64,000 nucleotides of DNA from Neocallimastix lanati (nom. inval.) (Eukaryota; Neocallimastigomycota; Neocallimastigomycetes; Neocallimastigales; Neocallimastigaceae). Position numbers and translations under genes: made by a program. The stretch is from assembly GCA_016946835.1 (NCBI GenBank), contig JACVTC010000245.1, positions 34,431 to 98,430 of the forward strand, read 5' to 3'. Below the pieces are notes generated by a model. That model did not search any database. It worked only from the letters and a program-made list of their open reading frames with translations, and was not told the origin of the DNA. Of the stretch, positions 26,301-35,614 are shown piece by piece (positions within the stretch are counted from its first letter, which is position 1; the number at the start of each line of letters is the position of its first letter).

Positions 26301-26381
26301 TTTACCAAATATCTAAATTCTACTTTAATGACCAGGTTTAGAAATAATATTCTCTATGATCTAAACAATATTAAACTTTAG
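21768..26381 (+). CDS. pol: U5 Pol, intact A/B/A mosaic (protease-integrase-linker-RT-RNase H)
   Basis: 1537 codons in the -1 frame after the slip; the Gag-Pol fusion would be about 1888 aa. The pol frame lacks its own plausible start: its first ATG (21909) lies after the protease motif DSGAS. Counting from that Met: HHCC-like finger His139, His144, Cys163, Cys166; integrase D193-X62-D256-X35-E292 with GRVERLHGT; Asn-rich linker about 415-975; RT about 980-1250 with YVDD at 1177-1180; RNase H acidic residues D1338, E1379, D1414 and D1463. Sequence up to about 23150 is type A, from there to about 25700 type B, then type A again. The stop TAG runs into the polypurine tract. Identical to U6. Confidence 0.95.
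23150..24840 (+). other. Asn-rich integrase-RT linker, type B version
   Basis: About 560 codons. Features: an (AAT)n run encoding 13 consecutive Asn near 23305-23345, a triple NTNNNYN repeat near 23730-23785, an alternating GINSGINTEI repeat near 23870-23925, and a basic KRRKR patch at 24720-24734 followed by PTKKVK, together resembling a bipartite nuclear localisation signal. Ty1 carries its integrase NLS at the equivalent place, just before RT. This region is low complexity and probably disordered. Whether it stays on integrase after processing cannot be seen. Confidence 0.85.
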
Positions 26382-26387
26382 GGGGAA
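26380..26387 (+). promoter_or_regulatory. Polypurine tract (plus-strand primer), U5
   Basis: AGGGGGAA directly abuts the TGTTA of the next LTR, the standard position for the plus-strand primer. Its first two bases are the last two of the pol stop codon TAG. The same tract precedes every LTR in the window. Confidence 0.85.
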
Positions 26388-26706
26388 TGTTAAAAATAAA
26401 GTTTAATATTTTAATTAAGTCTTGTATAATTAAGATTTACTTATTTATTAAATTAAATATGTTTTTCATTATTTTGTATAATGTAAAATATTATGAGGCG
26501 TATTAATGATGTACATCATATATTTACAATTATAACTAATATAGTTAAATTAAATTTTATTAATGTATATACATTTAAGGATTATGATAATTAATCCTAT
26601 AATAAAAAATATTACTAAAAAATTATATAGTTATTAAAATAATAATAAAATTATAATAAATAAATAAAATAAAGTGATCACACAATAAAAACTAAACAAA
26701 ATAACA
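26388..26706 (+). repeat. LTR, type A reference copy (U5/U6 junction)
   Basis: 319 bp, ends TGTTA/TAACA. Internal symmetric elements: a 14-bp perfect palindrome ATGATGTACATCAT at 26506-26519, an inverted repeat AGGATTA/TAATCCT at 26578-26598, and the palindrome GTGATCAC at 26674-26681. All three also occur in type B LTRs. The first ~220 bp are nearly the same in A and B; the rest diverges. A transcription start and a U3/R/U5 division cannot be set from sequence alone. Confidence 0.78.
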
Positions 26707-26854
26707 TATATTTAATAGATTAAGAGTCTCAGTTAGCTCTAGTTAGTTTATAAACATCAATAATAATTTATATTCCAACAATAAAAAAAAATAAAAGTAA
26801 ATTGAAATTTCAAGATTCCGAAATTTATTTTAATTAAATCTTAGTTATTCAATA
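26707..26854 (+). other. 5' leader between LTR and gag, type A
   Basis: 148 nt with the PBS at 26717-26731. Downstream lies an inverted repeat AAATTTC (26805-26811) / GAAATTT (26820-26826) with an 8-nt loop, overlapping the palindrome TTGAAATTTCAA. Such leader hairpins often serve packaging or dimerisation; that role is inference. No ORF. Confidence 0.6.
26717..26731 (+). promoter_or_regulatory. Primer-binding site, tRNA-Lys(CUU) type, reference copy A
   Basis: AGATTAAGAGTCTCA pairs with 15 nt of the anticodon arm of tRNA-Lys(CUU); the anticodon CTT pairs with AAG at 26722-26724. Priming from inside the anticodon arm implies a cleaved 5' half-tRNA primer, as established for Drosophila copia and yeast Ty5 (initiator Met) and Candida Tca2 (Arg). 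There is no match to a tRNA 3' end nearby. Confidence 0.72.
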
Positions 26855-27913
26855 ATGGAAGATAGATCATTTAATATTTTAAGCAACAAAAAACTCACTG
26901 TCGAAACCTATCCTCTTTGGGCATCAGATATGGATCTAATATTAACAGCCAATGAATTAGATCAATATATCTACGAAAACAACATGAAGAAGATCTCGAA
27001 AAACTCAGAAAATTTTGAATCTTCAAAGGGAATTAAAATTAGAGGAACTGAGATATACTATCATAAATCAGTCACGAAAAATATGATAGTTGGTGACAGC
27101 AAAGCAAAAAGATACATCAGTATGAATTTAGAAAATGAAATAAAGTTAAGTATTGACTTCAAAAACAGTTCCGCATATGAAATATGGGAGTTATTGAAAA
27201 AGACTTTTACTAAAGGTAAAGAGGAAATGAAATTACAACTAAATGAAAAATTAGAGAATATGATCTATGATAAATCTTCAGACATAGGAATATTCATAGC
27301 CAACATGGAAGTCACATTTAATAAATTAGAAGAATTAGGTGATAAAGTCAGTGATGAAAGAAAATTCAACTATTTATATAATGCTCTTCCATCAGACATT
27401 ACCCAATTAACAAATATGTTAGGTTTTCAAAATGATTGGAATAGATGTTGCGATATGTTAAAAACATCAATTCCAAAGATAAAGTTCTTAAATAGCTTAA
27501 GAATTAAGCAAGAGAAAACAAAAGCATTTAGTAGTGAAACAAAAACAATAGAAAGTGTCAAAAGATATAAACAAAATAGAAATCTTAGCAAGAAAAATAG
27601 GAAAAATATAAAGTGCCACAATTGTGGCGGATTTGGCCATATATCACGTGAGTGCCTCAAGAATGGAAGAATTCATGGAGGTGTAGTGTACGATAAATAT
27701 GGTAAAAGACACTACAAAGAGAAGAAAATGAAACACCAACAACATGCAGATAACGTAGAAGTTAATGAGCAAGAAGAAGAATCTGAAAGGTATGTAGATA
27801 TATACAGTAATGCCTTAAATATGGACTATAATGATGAAAGGGAGGAAAGTCAATCCAACTGCGTAACAACAAGAATCCCAAAAAATAAAAACAATATCAA
27901 AAATTTTCATTAA
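26855..27913 (+). CDS. gag: U6 Gag, type A (352 aa, intact)
   Basis: Same sequence as U5 Gag, exactly 6139 bases later. Ends ATC AAA AAT TTT CAT TAA, which places the slippery site two codons before the stop. Confidence 0.95.
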   Translation: MEDRSFNILSNKKLTVETYPLWASDMDLILTANELDQYIYENNMKKISKNSENFESSKGIKIRGTEIYYHKSVTKNMIVGDSKAKRYISMNLENEIKLSIDFKNSSAYEIWELLKKTFTKGKEEMKLQLNEKLENMIYDKSSDIGIFIANMEVTFNKLEELGDKVSDERKFNYLYNALPSDITQLTNMLGFQNDWNRCCDMLKTSIPKIKFLNSLRIKQEKTKAFSSETKTIESVKRYKQNRNLSKKNRKNIKCHNCGGFGHISRECLKNGRIHGGVVYDKYGKRHYKEKKMKHQQHADNVEVNEQEEESERYVDIYSNALNMDYNDEREESQSNCVTTRIPKNKNNIKNFH

Positions 27914-27975
27914 AACAATATACTAGGCAGAGCTTAAGTTATTATACTGCCAAGTATAAAAAACGTAATAATAAC
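27901..27975 (+). promoter_or_regulatory. -1 frameshift signal: slippery A_AAU_UUU plus H-type pseudoknot (reference)
   Basis: Seen: the pol frame is -1 to gag and open only from 27889, so the shift must occur in 27889-27913. The heptamer AAATTTT (27901-27907) is in the required X_XXY_YYZ phase. A stem follows: TATACT-A-GGCAG (27919-27930) with CTGCC-A-AGTATA (27947-27958), 11 pairs and one A/A mismatch, 16-nt loop. The loop segment GTTATTAT (27938-27945) is complementary to ATAATAAC (27968-27975), giving an 8-bp second stem. Spacer from heptamer to stem is 11 nt, longer than the usual 5-9. Function is inferred. Confidence 0.7.
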
Positions 27976-29442
27976 AAAGAAAATAAAATTAATAAAAATA
28001 ACAACAACATTACTTTATGGACATTAGATTCTGGGGCGTCATACCACATGACCCATGATGAAAATAATTTAGTGAATACACGTGATTTTCATATAAATAT
28101 ATATTTTGCTAACGGAGGAATGGTGAAATCCAAAAGTATTGGTAATTATATTGGTTTAATTAACAATCATAAAATTATTTTGAATGATGTTATATATGTG
28201 CCATCCTTTAAAAGAAGTCTAATTTCTATAGATCATTTAAGTAAAGATAATTATAAAACTGTATTTTGTAAAAATAAGTATGATAATAAAAACTGTGCCA
28301 TCTTATATAATGATAATGGAAAACGAATTTATACATCATACGCTAACAATTCAAAAGTTTACAAAATACTAACTAGAAAAAATAATATAAATAATAATTC
28401 AAATAATGTTGTATGTTATAATATACAAAATGCTATAAACGATTCTAATATGGATTTATGGCATAGAAGAATGGGTCATTTTAATATTGACTCTATTAAA
28501 GATAGATTAAATAAAATATATATAAAACAAAAATGCAAAATTTGTTCTTGTTCAAAATTAAAAAACCTCCCCTATAAACCATCCACCAACCATATGACAA
28601 AACCATTTGAACTTATTCATATGGACTTAGTGTTCGTTCCCGATTATTCTATTTACGGGAATAAATATTTTTTATCTATTCTTGACGATTATTCAAGATA
28701 TAGTTGGGTCCTCTTCATAAAGAGAAAAAGTGATACATTTAAAACCTTTATTATATGGTACAATCAAATCAAAAACTTATTTGATAATTGTAATATTAAA
28801 TATATTAAAACTGATAACGGTACAGAATTCTTTAACAATAATTTCAACGAATTCTACGAAAGAACAGGAATAATACATGAGCATACTATTGCTCATAATC
28901 CACAACAAAATGGTAGGGTGGAAAGACTTCATGGGACATTAATATCTAATGGTGATGCCATGCTTAATGATGCAAAGTTAAACCATAAATTTTGGGAAGA
29001 TGCTGTATCCACAGCAAATTATATACACAACAGATTGCCACATAAAGGCAACAATAACAAAGTACCATATGAAATCTTATTTAAAAGTAAAGTTGACTAT
29101 AATAAATTTAGAGTCTTTGGTTGTCGTGTATATTTTTACGTTCCAAAACAATTTAGGAAGAAGTTTTGCAATACAACTCTCCCTGGTATCTTTCTCGGAT
29201 ACGATGAAATAAACCATACCGCTTACAAAATATATGATATTAAAAATAACAAAATAATTCTAGCTCGCACTGTAGAGTTTCTTGAGGATGAACCCGCAAA
29301 TATAAGTGCCCCTCTAACATCACCAGACAGTATTAATTTCACTAATTATTATGAAAATGAAGAAATAGATCATATTAACAATGATGATAATGAAAGTAAT
29401 ACAAATGATAATAATAGTGAATATAATGAAGTTTATAATATA

Positions 29443-29484
<42 letters not shown>

Positions 29485-32400
29485 GATACCGAAATAAATA
29501 ACCTAATCAATAATCATAATTATGATCCTAATAATATGTACCATCCAAATAATAATAATTTTATTAATATGAATCATAATAATTTAATTTTACAAAATCA
29601 AAATAAAACTATTGGACCCACTCAATATATGGACAATTCAGAAAATAATAATAATAATAATTTTTCAATTTCCAATTCTAACAACCAATTAAATAATTTA
29701 CATTATAATTCTAATGAAGGATCATTGAATTTAAATAATAATAATAAAATTAATTTAAATAATTTAATTCCTAAAAATATTAATTCTATTTATTTCCAAG
29801 AAGAAAATAATAAAGATTTTTGTAATGGAAATAAAGAAAAATTTAATATTGATAATTTAATTGATACTAACAATAATTATAATACTAATAATAATTATAA
29901 TACTAATAATAATTATAATAATGATCCGAATAATTTAAATTTAATTAAAGACAATAATTTTAATTTAAATTATGAAAGAAAATTAAGTAATACAGGAAGA
30001 AACACAGGAATAAATTCAGGAATAAACACAGAAATAAATTCAGGAATAAACACAGAAATAAACAAAATAAATTTAAATAAAAATAATTTAAATATAAACG
30101 TAAGTAATAATTCAAATTATCCTGAATTAATGAATAATGAAATAAATAACCATAATTATAATTTAGAAGAAAATAACCTACATAATTCGTTCGATAATGT
30201 AAATAACAATCCACGCGTGTATAAAGTAAGTGATAATAATAATATAATTATTAACGATAATAATAAAATGAATAATTATTATATGAGAGGTGACTTAAAT
30301 TATAATTTAAATAATGGTAATAATTCTAACGTCATTGGAGAAAATAATTACAATATAAATAAAGAGATAAATTTATATAAATCAAATAAAATTAAAGAAA
30401 TAAATTTAAATGATTTAAATAAACAAACTAATGCCAATGAGTATAATTCCAATGTGAATTATCATATACAGAATGTAAAATTTAGCAATAATTACAATAA
30501 AGAATTTAACCAAAACAATTCAGGTGGTAAGGTAAACAATGAAAATAAACAAACAAATAAACACCAAAATAAGAGTAAAAAATCAATTATCAATAATGAT
30601 AATGATAATAAACAAATAACTCTTAAGAAGAATAAAAATAAAAATAAATTAATTTCTAATAGAATAAGTAATGCTAAGAGTAAAGAGGAAACTATTCAAT
30701 TTCTTTTAAATAAGTCGAAAGAATATAGTGAAAAATTTAATCAATTAAATAATGAAAATAATAAGAATGCTGATAAACGAAACAATAATGATAAAAATAA
30801 ACAAAATACCAAACAATCTAATAATAGTGGTAATATATATATAAGAAAAAACAATAATAAACGTAGAAAACGCTATAACAATGAATATATGATTAAAAAT
30901 CATCCAACAAAGAAAGTGAAATCGTTCAATATTAAAGATATTTTAGATACAACTGCACTTCTAGCAATAGACGACAAAAAGTTTATTGAACCACGTAATT
31001 ATAAAGAAATATTTTTAATGAATGATAAAGACATGTGGTTAAAAGCAGTGGATGAAGAATTGAATAATATGAAGAGAATGAGGGTATTTACAATTATTAA
31101 TAAAGTTCCTAAAGACGCAAATATCATTTCTACAAGATGGGTTCTTAAATACAAAAGAAACTCAGAAGGTAAAATTGTTAAATATAAAGCAAGATTAGTA
31201 GCTAAGGGCTACAGCCAGATATATGGGGTTGACTATAAAAACACTTTTTCACCTACCCTCAAACAAGATACACTTAAAATCATAATTGCCATTGCAGTCC
31301 AAAGAAAGTTCCATATACATCAAATGGATATTAAGGCTGCCTACTTGAATGCCAAATTGAATGAGGATATTTATATGTTGCTACCAGAAGGTATGAAACA
31401 AAAGGGATATTGTAAATTAAATAAAGCTTTATATGGTTTAAAACAGTCTGGAAGAATGTGGAACGAAACTTTAAATAAGGTATTGTTAAAATTAAATTTT
31501 AAAAGATTTTTAAGTGACCCATGCGTCTATATTAAAAAAGATAAAAGTAACGAAATTGTATGTTTACTAGCAGTCTACGTGGATGATATAATTGTTACAG
31601 GAACGGATGATGAAATAATTAAAACAAAATCTTTAATTAAAAATAATTTTGAAGCTACAGATGTAGGTGAAGTAGACTTTATTATAGGTATAAAATTTGT
31701 AAAATGTAATGACGGTTATATTATCCATCAGAAGAAATATCTTAATGAAATTTTAAATAAGTTTAATATCAATAAATATAACCCAGTATCAAATACAACA
31801 CCAATCGAATCTATTGAATTAAGGAGTAAAAAATTTAATGTAACAAAATATAAGCAAGCTATAGGATCCTTGTTATATTTAGCTATCAGCACGAGGCCGG
31901 ACATATTATTTTCTGTGAGTAAAGCTTCCAGAAAATCCGATAATCCAACATACGAAGATTGGTACAATGTACTAAAAATTTTTAGATACTTGAAAGGTAA
32001 TCCTAATTATGGAATTAAATTCACTTATACTAATACTTTTAATTTTAATGTTTATGTTGACGCCGATTTAGGTGGTGATAAGGAAACAAGGAAGTCAACT
32101 ACTGGATTTGTAATGATGATAAACTCAGCTCCTACTAGTTGGTATTCCAAACTGCAACATTGTGTTTCAGTTTCTACTGCGGAAAGTGAGTATTATGGAA
32201 TTCATGAGTGTGCAAGACACTGTCTCTGGTATAGAAATATATTTAAGGAACTTGGACTTAAGCAGGATGTTATTACAATAAACACCGATAATAAAGCTGC
32301 AATTTACAATTGCGAAAATGAAACTATTAATCCGAAATCTAAGCACATCGACCTACGATATCACAGTGTAAGAGAATTAATCAAGAAAGGTTATATCAAT

Positions 32401-32520
32401 TTAAAGTATATAAAATCTGAAAATAACTTATCTGATGGATTTACCAAATATCTAAATTCTACTTTAATGACCAGGTTTAGAAATAATATTCTCTATGATC
32501 TAAACAATATTAAACTTTAG
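27907..32520 (+). CDS. pol: U6 Pol, intact A/B/A mosaic, identical to U5
   Basis: Read as U5 shifted by exactly 6139 bases; I see no difference in the translated protein. Protease, integrase (DD35E), type B Asn linker, RT (YVDD) and type A RNase H are all open. Identity with U5 over a complete unit means either a very recent tandem duplication or a repeat copied in assembly. Confidence 0.95.
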
Positions 32521-32526
32521 GGGGAA

Positions 32527-32845
32527 TGTTAAAAATAAAGTTTAATATTTTAATTAAGTCTTGTATAATTAAGATTTACTTATTTATTAAATTAAATATG
32601 TTTTTCATTATTTTGTATAATGTAAAATATTATGAGGCGTATTAATGATGTACATCATATATTTACAATTATAACTAATATAGTTAAATTAAATTTTATT
32701 AATGTATATACATTTAAGGATTATGATAATTAATCCTATAATAAAAAATATTACTAAAAAATTATATAGTTATTAAAATAATAATAAAATTATAATAAAT
32801 AAATAAAATAAAGTGATCACACAATAAAAACTAAACAAAATAACA
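32527..32845 (+). repeat. LTR, type A (U6/U7 junction)
   Basis: 319 bp, identical in layout to 26388-26706. Confidence 0.76.
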
Positions 32846-32855
32846 TATATTTAAT

Positions 32856-32870
32856 AGATTAAGAGTCTCA
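32856..32870 (+). promoter_or_regulatory. Primer-binding site, tRNA-Lys(CUU) type
   Basis: AGATTAAGAGTCTCA, intact. Confidence 0.7.
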
Positions 32871-32993
32871 GTTAGCTCTAGTTAGTTTATAAACATCAAT
32901 AATAATTTATATTCCAACAATAAAAAAAAATAAAAGTAAATTGAAATTTCAAGATTCCGAAATTTATTTTAATTAAATCTTAGTTATTCAATA

Positions 32994-34052
32994 ATGGAAG
33001 ATAGATCATTTAATATTTTAAGCAACAAAAAACTCACTGTCGAAACCTATCCTCTTTGGGCATCAGATATGGATCTAATATTAACAGCCAATGAATTAGA
33101 TCAATATATCTACGAAAACAACATGAAGAAGATCTCGAAAAACTCAGAAAATTTTGAATCTTCAAAGGGAATTAAAATTAGAGGAACTGAGATATACTAT
33201 CATAAATCAGTCACGAAAAATATGATAGTTGGTGACAGCAAAGCAAAAAGATACATCAGTATGAATTTAGAAAATGAAATAAAGTTAAGTATTGACTTCA
33301 AAAACAGTTCCGCATATGAAATATGGGAGTTATTGAAAAAGACTTTTACTAAAGGTAAAGAGGAAATGAAATTACAACTAAATGAAAAATTAGAGAATAT
33401 GATCTATGATAAATCTTCAGACATAGGAATATTCATAGCCAACATGGAAGTCACATTTAATAAATTAGAAGAATTAGGTGATAAAGTCAGTGATGAAAGA
33501 AAATTCAACTATTTATATAATGCTCTTCCATCAGACATTACCCAATTAACAAATATGTTAGGTTTTCAAAATGATTGGAATAGATGTTGCGATATGTTAA
33601 AAACATCAATTCCAAAGATAAAGTTCTTAAATAGCTTAAGAATTAAGCAAGAGAAAACAAAAGCATTTAGTAGTGAAACAAAAACAATAGAAAGTGTCAA
33701 AAGATATAAACAAAATAGAAATCTTAGCAAGAAAAATAGGAAAAATATAAAGTGCCACAATTGTGGCGGATTTGGCCATATATCACGTGAGTGCCTCAAG
33801 AATGGAAGAATTCATGGAGGTGTAGTGTACGATAAATATGGTAAAAGACACTACAAAGAGAAGAAAATGAAACACCAACAACATGCAGATAACGTAGAAG
33901 TTAATGAGCAAGAAGAAGAATCTGAAAGGTATGTAGATATATACAGTAATGCCTTAAATATGGACTATAATGATGAAAGGGAGGAAAGTCAATCCAACTG
34001 CGTAACAACAAGAATCCCAAAAAATAAAAACAATATCAAAAATTTTCATTAA
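32994..34052 (+). CDS. gag: U7 Gag, type A (352 aa, intact)
   Basis: Same protein as the U2, U5 and U6 Gags. The damage in this unit begins only in integrase. Confidence 0.94.
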   Translation: MEDRSFNILSNKKLTVETYPLWASDMDLILTANELDQYIYENNMKKISKNSENFESSKGIKIRGTEIYYHKSVTKNMIVGDSKAKRYISMNLENEIKLSIDFKNSSAYEIWELLKKTFTKGKEEMKLQLNEKLENMIYDKSSDIGIFIANMEVTFNKLEELGDKVSDERKFNYLYNALPSDITQLTNMLGFQNDWNRCCDMLKTSIPKIKFLNSLRIKQEKTKAFSSETKTIESVKRYKQNRNLSKKNRKNIKCHNCGGFGHISRECLKNGRIHGGVVYDKYGKRHYKEKKMKHQQHADNVEVNEQEEESERYVDIYSNALNMDYNDEREESQSNCVTTRIPKNKNNIKNFH

Positions 34053-34114
34053 AACAATATACTAGGCAGAGCTTAAGTTATTATACTGCCAAGTATAAAA
34101 AACGTAATAATAAC
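34040..34114 (+). promoter_or_regulatory. -1 frameshift signal (U7)
   Basis: Heptamer AAATTTT at 34040-34046, downstream structure unchanged. Confidence 0.65.
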
Positions 34115-35572
34115 AAAGAAAATAAAATTAATAAAAATAACAACAACATTACTTTATGGACATTAGATTCTGGGGCGTCATACCACATGACCCATGATGA
34201 AAATAATTTAGTGAATACACGTGATTTTCATATAAATATATATTTTGCTAACGGAGGAATGGTGAAATCCAAAAGTATTGGTAATTATATTGGTTTAATT
34301 AACAATCATAAAATTATTTTGAATGATGTTATATATGTGCCATCCTTTAAAAGAAGTCTAATTTCTATAGATCATTTAAGTAAAGATAATTATAAAACTG
34401 TATTTTGTAAAAATAAGTATGATAATAAAAACTGTGCCATCTTATATAATGATAATGGAAAACGAATTTATACATCATACGCTAACAATTCAAAAGTTTA
34501 CAAAATACTAACTAGAAAAAATAATATAAATAATAATTCAAATAATGTTGTATGTTATAATATACAAAATGCTATAAACGATTCTAATATGGATTTATGG
34601 CATAGAAGAATGGGTCATTTTAATATTGACTCTATTAAAGATAGATTAAATAAAATATATATAAAACAAAAATGCAAAATTTGTTCTTGTTCAAAATTAA
34701 AAAAACCTCCCCTATAAACCATCCACCAACCATATGACAAAACCATTTGAACTTATTCATATGGATTAGTGTTCGTTCCCGATTATTCTATTTACGGGAA
34801 TAATATTTTTTATCTATTCTTGACGATTATTCAAGATATAGTTGGGTCCTCTTCATAAAGAGAAAAAGTGATACATTTAAAACCTTTATTATATGGTACA
34901 ATCAAATCAAAAACTTATTTGATAATTGTAATATTAAATATATTAAAACTGATAACGGTACAGAATTCTTTAACAATAATTTCAACGAATTCTACGAAAG
35001 AACAGGAATAATACATGAGCATACTATTGCTCATAATCCACAACAAAATGGTAGGGTGGAAAGACTTCATGGGACATTAATATCTAATGGTGATGCCATG
35101 CTTAATGATGCAAAGTTAAACCATAAATTTTGGGAAGATGCTGTATCCACAGCAAATTATATACACAACAGATTGCCACATAAAGGCAACAATAACAAAG
35201 TAACCATATGAAATCTTATTTAAAGTAAAGTTGACTATTAAAAATTTAGAGTCTTTGGTTGTCGTGTATATTTTTACGTTCCAAAACAATTTAGGAAGAA
35301 GTTTTGCAATACAACTCTCCCAGGTATTTCTCGGATACGATGAAATAAACCATACCGCTTACAAAATATATGATATTAAAAATAACAAATAATTTAGCTC
35401 GCACTGTAGATTTCGAGATGAACCCGCAAATATAAGTGCCCCTCTAACATCACCAGACAGTATTAATTTCACTAATTATTATGAAAATGAAGAAATAGAT
35501 CATATTAACAATGATGATAATGAAAGTAATACAAATGATAATAATAGTGAATATAATGAAGTTTATAATATA

Positions 35573-35614
<42 letters not shown>

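Noticed and set aside
26769-26780. LTR right end at CCAACA (matching TGTT)
   Set aside because: Present only in type A and lying downstream of the PBS; type B has no counterpart. TAACA at 26702-26706 is shared by both and lies before the PBS.
27889-27913. +1 frameshift or stop readthrough as in Ty1 or Tca2
   Set aside because: Pol is in the -1 (equal to +2) frame, so a single +1 slip or readthrough of TAA would not reach it; a phased -1 heptamer is present.
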